NCBI RefSeq assembly: GCF_000621625.1
Contig: NZ_JHXV01000037.1
Span: forward strand, 1-43,558
Reading direction: 5' to 3'
Source of the DNA: Crocinitomix catalasitica ATCC 23190
GTDB taxonomy: Bacteria; Bacteroidota; Bacteroidia; Flavobacteriales_D; Crocinitomicaceae
Length of the DNA: 43,558 nucleotides
Shown: piece by piece, positions 17,100-26,119 of the stretch
Position numbering within the stretch: position 1 is the first letter of the stretch
How the letters are laid out: each line of letters begins with the position of its first letter
Made by a program: the position numbers and the translations under genes
Notes under the pieces: model-generated
The model's database searches: none
What the model was told of the DNA's origin: nothing
The model's input: only the letters and a program-made list of their open reading frames with translations

Positions 17100-18077
17100 A
17101 TGAGCGAACTAATTTCAATAATTGTTCCTGTTTATAATACTGAATTGTACCTTGAAGAAACAATTCAGTCTGTATTGCGTCAAACTTACCAAAACTGGGA
17201 ATTATTAATGGTAGATGATGGATCAACAGATGATTCAGCAAGTATTTGTAAAGCATTTACAAAGCAAGATCCACGCATTCATTATTTATATAAAACAAAT
17301 GGAGGACAAGCTTCAGCTCGAAATTTAGGCATCAAAAAAAGTAAAGGGGACTGGTTGGCCTTTTTAGATTCGGACGACCTTTGGACTGAAGAAAAACTAA
17401 GCAGTCAAATCGAAGAGGTAAAAAAATACAAGCCCGATTTTTTATATGGTTTAGGTTATTTCTATACCCCAGAAAAAGAACCTGTTTTAGAAGCTTATGA
17501 TTGGGTTTCAGGAGAAATGATAGGCATTGACTTCTTCAACATTCTTTATCATTCTTGCTCAGTTAACACCAATACAGTACTTTTCAACAAACAGTTAATA
17601 CAGAAAGTTGGTTATTTTAATGAGAGTCAGATAATGAGAGGAACAGAAGATTGGGACTATTGGATGAGAATTGCGCTATCTGTCAACAAAGTTTATGGAT
17701 CTCCAAACCGACATGTTTATTATAGAATTCATCCAGGAGGCATCCACCATCAACATATTAGTCGTTTAAGAGGAAAAGTTGCTATTTACAGCCAATATGA
17801 CAACCATATAAGTATACATCGCTTGCATCGTTTGCGTGAATATAGATATACCTACAGAGAGCTTCTAAAATTTTTATACGAAAAACAAAAATTTGATCAA
17901 ATTAAATCAGAAATGACCAATTTTGCGAAAAAAGATCCTTTTGGTATTGGGACGCTAAAACAACGCATATTAATAAAAATATTACCTATTCCTACATTTA
18001 TGTGGGTTAGTCAAAAAATAATTTATCGCATTTCATATCGTTTAGAATCGGTATCTTATCTTTTATTTTTACGTTGA
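17100..18077 (+). CDS. Family 2 glycosyltransferase (GT-A)
   Basis: A 325-residue cytoplasmic or membrane-associated glycosyltransferase. The GT-A domain covers residues 5-220: ISIIVPVYNTELYLEETIQS, the nucleotide-binding VDDGSTDDS, GGQASARNLG and the metal-binding DSDD. WDYWMRIA marks the acceptor region (E-D-x-D-W-W-R-like). The basic C-terminal 100 residues may associate with membrane. It should add one sugar to the lipid-linked repeat unit; donor and linkage are unknown. The next gene overlaps its stop region. Confidence 0.9.
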   Translation: MSELISIIVPVYNTELYLEETIQSVLRQTYQNWELLMVDDGSTDDSASICKAFTKQDPRIHYLYKTNGGQASARNLGIKKSKGDWLAFLDSDDLWTEEKLSSQIEEVKKYKPDFLYGLGYFYTPEKEPVLEAYDWVSGEMIGIDFFNILYHSCSVNTNTVLFNKQLIQKVGYFNESQIMRGTEDWDYWMRIALSVNKVYGSPNRHVYYRIHPGGIHHQHISRLRGKVAIYSQYDNHISIHRLHRLREYRYTYRELLKFLYEKQKFDQIKSEMTNFAKKDPFGIGTLKQRILIKILPIPTFMWVSQKIIYRISYRLESVSYLLFLR

Positions 18078-18082
18078 AAAAA

Positions 18083-19213
18083 ATGAACATTCTACATATC
18101 GTCCCTTGGTTTCCAAATCCAGACAATAAAATTGAAGGCGTTTTTATTGCAAAACATATAAAATCGTTAGCTCCTCATTGCAAGAATTCTATTTTACATG
18201 TACGTCCAGGCAAATATTCCAAATCTGAAACAAATTTAAATTACGAAGGAAATAATTTAACGAGAATTACAGTTAAGCCAATCATTAATAAGTGGAGAAT
18301 CAAAGAAATTTATCTCGCCAAAAACATACGAAATTTTCTCAAAGAATTCGGAAGTAATTTCGATCTTGTAAATTTTTACATTGCCTATCCAAATGCGATT
18401 AACATCGAGAAATTTAAATCCGAATTTAAATCAATAAAGTTTTGTATTTCTGAGCAATGGTCAGCATATCACGAAAATTTCAACTTAGCTGAAAACAACA
18501 AAGGTAGGTTACGTATTGCAAATATTTTTAAACATAATATCCCAATAAATGTTGTTTCGAATGCGCTTGGACAAGACATCCGAAAATTTTCGAATCAACC
18601 AGAACTGGAATACAATATTATTCCGAATATTGTTGATCATACGCACTTTAATTTTACAGCTAAAGTTGAAAATGAACAGTTTACTTTCTGTTCAATCAAT
18701 TCATGGAGCACACTAAAAAATCCAATTCTTTTAATTGATGCGTTTCATTTACTTTATAAAAAATCACCAAATATTTCTTTAATACTTGCGGGATCAGGCC
18801 AGCTAGACGAAACAATATTGAACCATGTAAACGAACTTGGCCTAACCAATCAAATCAAAATTAAAGGTCGTATTAATAAAGAAGAAGTCGCTAGTTTATT
18901 AAAATCTACAAATGTTTATTGTCAATCATCCAATTATGAAACCTTTTCAGCAATTTGCGCTGAAGCTTTGGCTTGCGGAACTCCTGTTATCGCAACTAAT
19001 ATTGGAGGATTAAAAGATTTTGTAAATCCTGACAATGGCATATTAGTTGACGAAATGACTCCAAAAAATTGGTCGGAGCAGATGAACAAAATAATGGAAC
19101 AATATGATGCCTTCAACAAAGAAGCCATTGCAGAGGAAATTGCTCAAAAATACAATGCTACTGAGGTCGGCAATATTTTCTTTAAAGCACTATCCCAAGA
19201 CTTAAATTTATGA
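18083..19213 (+). CDS. Family 4 glycosyltransferase (GT-B)
   Basis: A 376-residue GT-B enzyme. N-terminal MNILHIVPWFPNPDNKIEG is a typical acceptor-domain start; the C-terminal donor domain has SINSWSTLKNPILLIDAFHLL, ILAGSGQLDE and the E-x7-E motif ETFSAICAEALACGTPVIAT. ATG at 18083 is taken rather than the TTG at 18074, which lies within the previous gene; the distance to the previous stop (18077) is 5 bp. The next gene overlaps by 4 bp (ATGA), so the genes are translationally coupled. Confidence 0.88.
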   Translation: MNILHIVPWFPNPDNKIEGVFIAKHIKSLAPHCKNSILHVRPGKYSKSETNLNYEGNNLTRITVKPIINKWRIKEIYLAKNIRNFLKEFGSNFDLVNFYIAYPNAINIEKFKSEFKSIKFCISEQWSAYHENFNLAENNKGRLRIANIFKHNIPINVVSNALGQDIRKFSNQPELEYNIIPNIVDHTHFNFTAKVENEQFTFCSINSWSTLKNPILLIDAFHLLYKKSPNISLILAGSGQLDETILNHVNELGLTNQIKIKGRINKEEVASLLKSTNVYCQSSNYETFSAICAEALACGTPVIATNIGGLKDFVNPDNGILVDEMTPKNWSEQMNKIMEQYDAFNKEAIAEEIAQKYNATEVGNIFFKALSQDLNL

Positions 19214-20319
19214 CGTATCATCAAAAAAAAATACTAATTATTGTTGGGACACGCCCAAATTTTATTAAAATAACTCAGTTCAAGACACAAATAAAAAAAT
19301 ACCCTCATTTGCAATTAAAAATTGCCCATACCGGTCAACATTATGATCATCAAATGAGCACTGTTTTTTTTGAAGAACTCGGAACAATTCCTGATTATTT
19401 TTTGAATATACCACAAGTCAAATCAGACGAACAAATTCAACTGATGAAAGTTGAAATTGAACAGTTGATCACGGAAAAGTATCAACCTGATTTAATGATT
19501 GTCCCTGGAGACGTGAATTCTACCCTTGCAGCCGCCGAAGTTGCCGTAAAAATGAATATTCCACTTGCCCATATTGAGAGTGGTCTTCGATCTTTTGACA
19601 ACGACATGCCTGAGGAATTTAATCGTAAAATCACAGACTCACTTGCGAAGTATTTATTTGTCACTGAAGAATCTGGGATTAAAAATTTAGCAAATGAAAT
19701 GAATCCTGGAAATATCTATCATGTCGGAAATACAATGATCGATACAATTTATCATTTTGATACAAAAATTGAATCCTCCGCAATTAAAAGTACTTATCAA
19801 ATAGCAGACGAATTCGCTGCAATGACTTTTCATAGACCGTCAAACGTAGATCAAAAAGAATCGCTTCAAAAAATTATTGAAATAATTTCTATGATGGCTG
19901 CTTCAATTCAAGTTGTCATTCCACTTCATCCAAGAAGTAAAAAAGCTTTAGAGAAATTCGATTTACTTCCGAGTCTCTTGGCGATTGAAAATATAATAAT
20001 AACAGATCCATTAGGATATTTCGACTTTCAGTACCTCATCAAAAAAGCAAAATATATTTTAACGGACAGTGGTGGAATTCAAGAGGAGGCTACTTACAGA
20101 GGCGTACCTTGTTTAACGATCCGAGAAAATACAGAACGACCAGCAACTATTGAAATTGGCACAAATGAACTGGTTCCACTTAATTTTGATATTATTGCCA
20201 AACATATTAAAGATATCAACCACGGAAAATTCAAAAAAGGTGAAAAACCGTATCTTTGGGATGGAAAAGCGACTGAAAGAATTGTTCATATTATCGCAAC
20301 GGAAATATTAGCTAAATAA
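19210..20319 (+). CDS. wecB: Non-hydrolysing UDP-N-acetylglucosamine 2-epimerase (WecB type)
   Basis: A 369-residue enzyme that interconverts UDP-GlcNAc and UDP-ManNAc, or a related substrate, in surface polysaccharide synthesis. The sequence carries IVGTRPNFIKI, HTGQHYD, VPGDVNSTLA, HIESGLRSFDNDMPEEFNR, TFHRPSNVD, DSGGIQEEA and TIRENTERP, all positions of the WecB/MnaA family. GTRPNFIK instead of GTRPEAIK is seen in the WbpI-like branch, which acts on modified sugars, so the exact substrate may differ from UDP-GlcNAc. No ManNAc dehydrogenase (WecC) is adjacent. Confidence 0.9.
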   Translation: MTYHQKKILIIVGTRPNFIKITQFKTQIKKYPHLQLKIAHTGQHYDHQMSTVFFEELGTIPDYFLNIPQVKSDEQIQLMKVEIEQLITEKYQPDLMIVPGDVNSTLAAAEVAVKMNIPLAHIESGLRSFDNDMPEEFNRKITDSLAKYLFVTEESGIKNLANEMNPGNIYHVGNTMIDTIYHFDTKIESSAIKSTYQIADEFAAMTFHRPSNVDQKESLQKIIEIISMMAASIQVVIPLHPRSKKALEKFDLLPSLLAIENIIITDPLGYFDFQYLIKKAKYILTDSGGIQEEATYRGVPCLTIRENTERPATIEIGTNELVPLNFDIIAKHIKDINHGKFKKGEKPYLWDGKATERIVHIIATEILAK

Positions 20320-20321
20320 CT

Positions 20322-21443
20322 GTGAAAAATAAAAAAATTCTACTGATTTCTCCTGAACCATGGGGTGAAAATTTCGTTTCCAAGCATCATTATGCGAATT
20401 ATTTATCGTTGAATAATGAGGTTTATTTTTTAAACCCACCGACTACATTTAGTAAAATACCATTCGCATCCATGGGTTTTAGATCGAATAAAATACATAA
20501 TAATTTAACCCAGATAGATTATCTGAATTTAGTCCCAAAACTAAACGATTTACCGACAAAAATACAAGATAGAATTTATAAAATTCAAGCTAAAAAAATT
20601 CAAAAGCACTTAAAAATTGACAACTTTGACTTGGTTTGGACATTTGACCCAAATCGATTTTTTCAACAGTCAGTTTGGGAAGCGGGTAAAAGAATTTATC
20701 ATACGGTTGATGTACATTCTGGAAAGTCTCGTGAAGAAGTCCTTGCAAAAACATCAGATTTAGTTTTATTATCATCCGCATTATTGCGTGAAAGATTAAA
20801 TAACTATAATTCCAACATAGTAAAAACTGGGCATGCTGCTGACATCATCAATTTTGAGAAACATAAGCATGCTCAAATGGAATTACCTGGTCAAAACACT
20901 ATAAAAGCTGGTCTAATATCTAACTTTAACGGGAACGTTGATTATGATTTAATAGAATTAATTGCTGATTTCAATCCAAACATAGACTTTATTTTTGTAG
21001 GTCCTTTTGAAACGAATAATTTAGGGAAAACACCTCTAACCATTCAAAAAAGAGTTGCAGAACTTAAAAAAAGAAAGAATGTTTATTTTGTCGGTGCACA
21101 ACCAGCTCAAGAATTAATAAAATGGATGAATTCGTTTGATATAAATTTAGTTTTGTACAGAGAAGACAAAAGAGATATAATAATTAATCCGCATAAAATG
21201 ATGGGTTATTTTTATGCGGGAAACATTACCATTTCGTCTTGGTTTAATGAATATAAGGAAAGGAAAGACGAATTATTGTTAATGACAAATAACAATGAAG
21301 AACTCCCCGAATTAATAAAAAAAACTAGCTTAGATTTAAAACATTGGAATCGAGCAGAAGCGAAGGAATTTCGAAGACAATTTGCCATTGATAATAGTTA
21401 TCAAAATAAAATAAATCAAATCGCAAAAATACTTTATAACTAA
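20322..21443 (+). CDS. GT-B glycosyltransferase, TuaH-like
   Basis: A 373-residue glycosyltransferase-like protein starting with GTG at 20322, 2 bp after the epimerase stop. The N-terminal ILLISPEPWGENFVSKHHYA and VWTFDPNRFFQ resemble TuaH-type or GT1-like enzymes; YHTVDVHSG and SDLVLLSSALLRE fit the first Rossmann domain, and FIFVGPF, FVGAQPAQEL and NPHKMMGYFYAGNITISS the second. The K-x-x-E-Y-x-A-x-G motif of such enzymes is visible as KMMGYFYAGN. Donor and acceptor are unknown. Confidence 0.75.
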   Translation: MKNKKILLISPEPWGENFVSKHHYANYLSLNNEVYFLNPPTTFSKIPFASMGFRSNKIHNNLTQIDYLNLVPKLNDLPTKIQDRIYKIQAKKIQKHLKIDNFDLVWTFDPNRFFQQSVWEAGKRIYHTVDVHSGKSREEVLAKTSDLVLLSSALLRERLNNYNSNIVKTGHAADIINFEKHKHAQMELPGQNTIKAGLISNFNGNVDYDLIELIADFNPNIDFIFVGPFETNNLGKTPLTIQKRVAELKKRKNVYFVGAQPAQELIKWMNSFDINLVLYREDKRDIIINPHKMMGYFYAGNITISSWFNEYKERKDELLLMTNNNEELPELIKKTSLDLKHWNRAEAKEFRRQFAIDNSYQNKINQIAKILYN

Positions 21444-21478
21444 AGTTATTTATTTCAACCATTGAACAACCAAAGTGA

Positions 21479-22285
21479 ATGCTAAAAAGAATACTTAACA
21501 AGCTTGGGATCTATAGAGTATACCCGTTAAATAATGCGGGGAAGAAGTTTAGAATCCCAATCTTCAATGGACTCGGATTTGCCAATTTATCAGATGCCGA
21601 ACCATGGATGGATGATTTATTAAAGGAATTCGGTTCAACAGATACTAACTTTTTAGATGTTGTTGTAAATGTCGGGCAAACGTTAATAAAATGGAAAGCG
21701 CCTTATCCTTCTGCCACCTACACTGGCTTTGAACCGAATTATAATTGTGTGAAATATGTTGAGGACTTGATCACCAAAAATGAATTCGAAAATTGTACAA
21801 TTAATCCTTACGCACTAGATACCCAAAGCAGCAAAAAAAAGCTTTATCTTTTAGGAAGGGATAAATCCGATTCTAGTGCATCCATGTTAGCAGATTTTAG
21901 AAGTGGCGAAGATAGAATGGCAATTAATATTGAGACGAGCTCACTCGCAGCACTAGGTTTAAATAATTTTGATTTGGTGAAGATAGACGTTGAAGGCGCC
22001 GAATTGTTTGTACTTCAATCTTTATTTGAAGTCTGTCAAAACGCCATAATTTCCTGCGAAATATTACCTGCATACAACTTAGAAAATTCAGAAAGAATAG
22101 AAAGACAACAAGAAATTGAAAAATTGCTTTCACTCCATAACTACGCAATCTTTAGAGTTCAAAAAACACAACCGATTCGAATAGAATCCATCGAAGAATT
22201 TGGAATTCACGGCGAACTGTCAAAATCTGATTATATCTTTATCCCAAAAGATCGAATAAATCAATTTAAACATTTGCTGGCCTAA
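21479..22285 (+). CDS. FkbM-family methyltransferase with altered motif I
   Basis: A 268-residue SAM-dependent methyltransferase of the FkbM type, expected to O-methylate a sugar. The C-terminal catalytic motif VKIDVEGAELFVLQSL is present, as are FEPNYNCVKYVEDLI (motif II-like) and IISCEILP. Motif I reads FLDVVVNVGQTLIKW. The family normally has D-x-G-x-N-x-G-x-x-L, so the first Gly is replaced by Val. The second Gly and Asn are kept, so activity may persist, but SAM binding could be weakened. The gene follows a 35-bp gap and overlaps the next start by one base (TAATG). Confidence 0.8.
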   Translation: MLKRILNKLGIYRVYPLNNAGKKFRIPIFNGLGFANLSDAEPWMDDLLKEFGSTDTNFLDVVVNVGQTLIKWKAPYPSATYTGFEPNYNCVKYVEDLITKNEFENCTINPYALDTQSSKKKLYLLGRDKSDSSASMLADFRSGEDRMAINIETSSLAALGLNNFDLVKIDVEGAELFVLQSLFEVCQNAIISCEILPAYNLENSERIERQQEIEKLLSLHNYAIFRVQKTQPIRIESIEEFGIHGELSKSDYIFIPKDRINQFKHLLA

Positions 22286-23160
22286 TGCCCTTTTTCACTG
22301 TTATCATACCAACTTACAATCGCGCACACATAATTGGTGAAACAATTAATAGTGTTATAAATCAGTCATTTCAGGACTTTGAGCTTTTAATCATTGACGA
22401 TGGTAGTACAGATGATACGCGTGCTACAATTGCAACATATACAGACAACCGCATAAAATATATTTATCAAGAAAATGGTGAACGTGGTAAAGCGCGGAAT
22501 ACCGGTGTAAAAAACGCTAAGGGGAAATATGTGTTTTTCTTAGATTCGGATGACCTTATTTATCCGCAACATTTACAATTGGCATTTGATAAATTGAATG
22601 CGTTAAATCTGCCAGCATTCTTTCACAGTAGATATGAATTACTTAATAACGGAGAAAAAAAGCAAGTCCCTAGCCTATCAGCCTGGAACATAAAACGGCG
22701 AATAGAAAAACAGAATTTATTTGCTTGCCAATTTTTCCTTGACAGAACAGTCGCTTTAGAATTTCCGTTTTCAGAGAATAGGGAATTAAAAATTGGTGAG
22801 GATTGGTTATTGGTTTTACAAATCGCCCAAAATCACGAATTACATATCTCTAATAAAGTTACTTCAGCGATTGTTGTTCATGGTGAGCGCTCGATGGAAG
22901 TGGCCTCAACAGAAACAATTCTTACCTCTAAGGACATCATGGTGGCAGAACTACAAAAAAACCTCCAAATTGAAGCAGGTATTATTAGAAATGTCCAAGC
23001 CGAACTATTGACTTTGGCTGCATTATCAGCATCAATAGAAAATAATAAAAAATTGGCTTTCAAATTATGGTTTAAAGGAATAATGAGAAGATCCAATCAA
23101 ATTTTAAGACGTCGAACTTTAGCTATTTTTAAAAAAATAATGATCAATGGACAAGCCTAA
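22285..23160 (+). CDS. Family 2 glycosyltransferase (GT-A)
   Basis: A 291-residue enzyme. FTVIIPTYNRAHIIGETINS, LLIIDDGSTDDT, GERGKARNTGVKNAKGKYVF and LDSDD are the nucleotide- and metal-binding elements of GT2; IGEDWLLVLQIA is the acceptor-site E-D-W motif. The C-terminus is basic. It overlaps the preceding gene by 1 bp and the next by 14 bp, so the three form a tightly coupled block. The linkage is not predictable. Confidence 0.88.
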   Translation: MPFFTVIIPTYNRAHIIGETINSVINQSFQDFELLIIDDGSTDDTRATIATYTDNRIKYIYQENGERGKARNTGVKNAKGKYVFFLDSDDLIYPQHLQLAFDKLNALNLPAFFHSRYELLNNGEKKQVPSLSAWNIKRRIEKQNLFACQFFLDRTVALEFPFSENRELKIGEDWLLVLQIAQNHELHISNKVTSAIVVHGERSMEVASTETILTSKDIMVAELQKNLQIEAGIIRNVQAELLTLAALSASIENNKKLAFKLWFKGIMRRSNQILRRRTLAIFKKIMINGQA

Positions 23161-24229
23161 AGTTATACATGTTTTATATTCCGGTTTAGGTGGACATGCC
23201 AATGTTGTTTTTCCGTTAATAGAAAGTTCGTTCGGTGATAATTTTATTAATCATCTCGTCTTTTTTGGCATCGAACCATCTGTTAATGCTTACCTAAAAA
23301 AATGTGAATCGCTTGATATTGACTTTAGTGAAATTCGAAAAAAACCGAAACAATATATTCGATCGTTTGGACAGTTCACTGAAACCTTAAGAGATTTAAA
23401 TCCCGACACTATTATCGTACACAATAGTGAATTGATTATTCCTGCACTTCAATATAAAAAAAAGCACCCTAATTGTTCGGTTTATTATATCGAACATCAA
23501 GACAATAATACCAAAGGCATCACCCTTAATTTCCTTTCAAAATACGCACTTAAACGCTCGGATGGTGTTATTTGCTTAAGTGAGAATTTTAAGGACGAAC
23601 TACTTGCAAAATATAAAAGCAAGGTTCCTATTCATGTCATATCAAATGGAATAGATATTGGCAAATACAAAACAGTTGAGAATAGAAATCCATTAGTATT
23701 GGGAATGGCGTCAAGAATGATGCAAACAAAAGATCATACTAACTTATTGAAAGCTTTTAAAATCGTGCTCCAAAAACATCCCGAAGTTAAATTGGAAATT
23801 GCAGGCGATGGAGCAACCTATAATGCGGTTATTGCTTTAGCGCACGAATTAAAAGTAATTGATGCTGTCAATTTTTTAGGATTTTTAAATGATGCTGAAA
23901 TGATAGATTTTTACAATCGCATTGGTATTTACATTCTTGCTACAAATAGCGAAACGATGAGCACAGCAATACTGCAAGCAATGGCCTGTGGTTTGCCTGT
24001 TATCACTTCGGATATTAAAAATAATGCTGCGATTCTTGAACATCAGAAAACTGGATGGTTATATAAAGATCGAAATTCAGTAGATTTGGCAAACCAAATA
24101 AATTTTGTGATTGAAAATTTTGACAACTCCATTAAAGTCGGACTTGATGCAAGAGAAGAAGTTAAGCAAAATTATTCGGTGGTAAAAATGGCAGAACGAT
24201 ACACTTCACTCGTAAAAGAAAAATTGTAG
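23147..24229 (+). CDS. Family 4 glycosyltransferase (GT-B)
   Basis: A 360-residue GT4 enzyme. PKVIHVLYSGLGGHANVVFP begins the acceptor domain with the Gly-Gly-x-x loop. The donor domain has VISNGIDIGKYK, LGMASRMMQTKDHTNLLKAF, IAGDG and ETMSTAILQAMACGLPVITS (the E-x7-E-like region, with Met in place of the usual Phe). It overlaps the previous gene by 14 bp and abuts the following methyltransferase with no gap. Confidence 0.88.
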   Translation: MDKPKVIHVLYSGLGGHANVVFPLIESSFGDNFINHLVFFGIEPSVNAYLKKCESLDIDFSEIRKKPKQYIRSFGQFTETLRDLNPDTIIVHNSELIIPALQYKKKHPNCSVYYIEHQDNNTKGITLNFLSKYALKRSDGVICLSENFKDELLAKYKSKVPIHVISNGIDIGKYKTVENRNPLVLGMASRMMQTKDHTNLLKAFKIVLQKHPEVKLEIAGDGATYNAVIALAHELKVIDAVNFLGFLNDAEMIDFYNRIGIYILATNSETMSTAILQAMACGLPVITSDIKNNAAILEHQKTGWLYKDRNSVDLANQINFVIENFDNSIKVGLDAREEVKQNYSVVKMAERYTSLVKEKL

Positions 24230-25012
24230 ATGAATAAAACAAGGACGATATTAAAAAAAATCATTTACAAAACATTCGGTGAGGATGTCTATGCAAAAGC
24301 CTATGCCCGAGGTAAAATAAAAGACATTAAAAATGGAACGATGAGTGAAGCCGAGTTCACTTTCATGTCTCATTTCCTCACAAAAAACTCAACGGTATTA
24401 GATATTGGTGCTAATTATGGCCATTATGCAATAGCACTGGCTGAATTATGTCCTCAAGGTCGTGTACATGCCTTTGAACCGATTGACTTTACTTATAAAA
24501 TTCTAGAACAGGTTTGTCAGAAATTTAACTTACCTAATATCACAACATATCATGCTGCTGCAAGTAATGAAAATGGTGTGATAAATATGAAATTACCGCT
24601 TTTAGATTTTGGAGCCCCCAATACAGGCGTAGCTTTTATTGGTGAAAATGAAGATAAAACAACGAAAAACATTGAAGTAAAAAAAATCAGTATTGACGAT
24701 TTAAATTTAGGTCATAAAGTTGATTTCATTAAGATTGATATTGAAGGCCATGAACCAAATGCTTTTGAGGGCATGAAAAACATCCTTTTAAACGATAAGC
24801 CAGTTGTTTTAATTGAATTCTCTCATCCATGTTTAAATCGAGCTGGAACTTTACCAGGCTCGTTTGCAACTGCTATTCGATCTACCTATAAATATGATTT
24901 TGTAAGCCTTAAAAACGGTGTTCTGACCCTAATTGACACAGAAATTCCCGCCGACGGTTATTATTTTTTAATCCCAACAGTAGATTTGGATCAATATAAA
25001 AATCTTTTTTAA
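24230..25012 (+). CDS. FkbM-family methyltransferase
   Basis: A 260-residue SAM-dependent methyltransferase. Motif I VLDIGANYGHYAIALAEL is canonical, HAFEPIDFTYKILEQV is motif II, and FIKIDIEGHEPNAFEGM is the conserved FkbM C-terminal motif. It begins on the base after the preceding stop. Two FkbM genes in one cluster suggest two methyl groups per repeat unit, or that one enzyme caps the chain (inference). Compared with the FkbM protein at 21479, this one has the intact glycine loop. Confidence 0.88.
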   Translation: MNKTRTILKKIIYKTFGEDVYAKAYARGKIKDIKNGTMSEAEFTFMSHFLTKNSTVLDIGANYGHYAIALAELCPQGRVHAFEPIDFTYKILEQVCQKFNLPNITTYHAAASNENGVINMKLPLLDFGAPNTGVAFIGENEDKTTKNIEVKKISIDDLNLGHKVDFIKIDIEGHEPNAFEGMKNILLNDKPVVLIEFSHPCLNRAGTLPGSFATAIRSTYKYDFVSLKNGVLTLIDTEIPADGYYFLIPTVDLDQYKNLF

Positions 25013-25015
25013 ACG

Positions 25016-26119
25016 ATGAAAATTGTATTTGATGCACGCATTCATCTCAATTATTATAGCGGAATAAGTAGATATATTATTTGCTTGTTAGAAGCCTATT
25101 TACGGTTATTTCCAGAAGATTATTTGATCATTTTAATCAATCCAACAATAAAAAAAGACAATGCGATCTACAAAAGTTTAGCTCCATTTAAAAATGTTGA
25201 AATTAAGATCATTAATGCAGGACATATGGGACCAGCTAATTATATTAAAATGGGTAAAATCATTCGAGAATTAGCACCTGATGTTTATCATTATCCTCAT
25301 CTAGACACGCCGATTTTCACAGGTAATATTCCAATTGTCGCAACAGTACACGATTCTAACTCGAACAATAAGGTTAAAAAATTCAATGATAAACTGGGTT
25401 TAAAATCTCTTTATTTCAAGACATCATTGGGACTCACATTAAAGAAAGCTAAGAAAATAATTTTTGTTTCCGATAGTATCAAAAGGGAAATTTTGGCACA
25501 ATACAAATTGATTGATGACGAGCAAAAACACACAACCATCCACAATGGACTTGCCGCTGATTTTAATGCTATTGATGACCAAGAGGTGCAAACTATACTG
25601 AACGAATTAGAAGTTTCATCCCCATATATTTTGATCGTTGGTCAAATAAGAACCCACAAAAACATTGAGCGTTCTATTGCCGCATTCAAACAATTCAGCA
25701 ATCAAAATCCTGAATTTAAATTAGTAATTGTCGGCCATAATTATTTGAATTTAGATTTAAACGAATCTAATATTGTTCATTTTGACAAAGTAAACAACGT
25801 TACTTTACGTGCGCTTTATTCGTCTTGCAGTGCTTTTCTTTTCCCTTCATTATTTGAAGGATTCGGATTGCCTATTCTAGAAGCTTTCTCTTTTGGAAAA
25901 CCTGTAATCACAAGTAATTATGGTGCAACAGTAGAAGTAGGAGGCGATTTGGCAAATTTAGTTGATCCATTAAGTGTAGCATCTATTGCAAGTGGAATTG
26001 AGTCAGCAGTGCATCAACCTAAAGATTCTAATCAGATGATTGCTTATGCAAAGACATTCAGTTGGACGAAAAATGCGAAAGCAGTTCGCCAAATATATTT
26101 GGACGCATTAGTCGATTGA
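25016..26119 (+). CDS. Family 4 glycosyltransferase, mannosyltransferase-like
   Basis: A 367-residue GT-B enzyme. FDARIHLNYYSGISRYI is the typical start of WbaZ/MtfB-like mannosyl- or rhamnosyltransferases; VATVHDSN, FVSDSIKREIL and TIHNGL complete the first domain. The second has LIVGQIRTHKNIERSIAAF and FPSLFEGFGLPILEAFSFGKPVITS, the E-x7-E motif. It ends the forward run and overlaps by 12 bp the convergent membrane protein gene. Confidence 0.88.
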   Translation: MKIVFDARIHLNYYSGISRYIICLLEAYLRLFPEDYLIILINPTIKKDNAIYKSLAPFKNVEIKIINAGHMGPANYIKMGKIIRELAPDVYHYPHLDTPIFTGNIPIVATVHDSNSNNKVKKFNDKLGLKSLYFKTSLGLTLKKAKKIIFVSDSIKREILAQYKLIDDEQKHTTIHNGLAADFNAIDDQEVQTILNELEVSSPYILIVGQIRTHKNIERSIAAFKQFSNQNPEFKLVIVGHNYLNLDLNESNIVHFDKVNNVTLRALYSSCSAFLFPSLFEGFGLPILEAFSFGKPVITSNYGATVEVGGDLANLVDPLSVASIASGIESAVHQPKDSNQMIAYAKTFSWTKNAKAVRQIYLDALVD

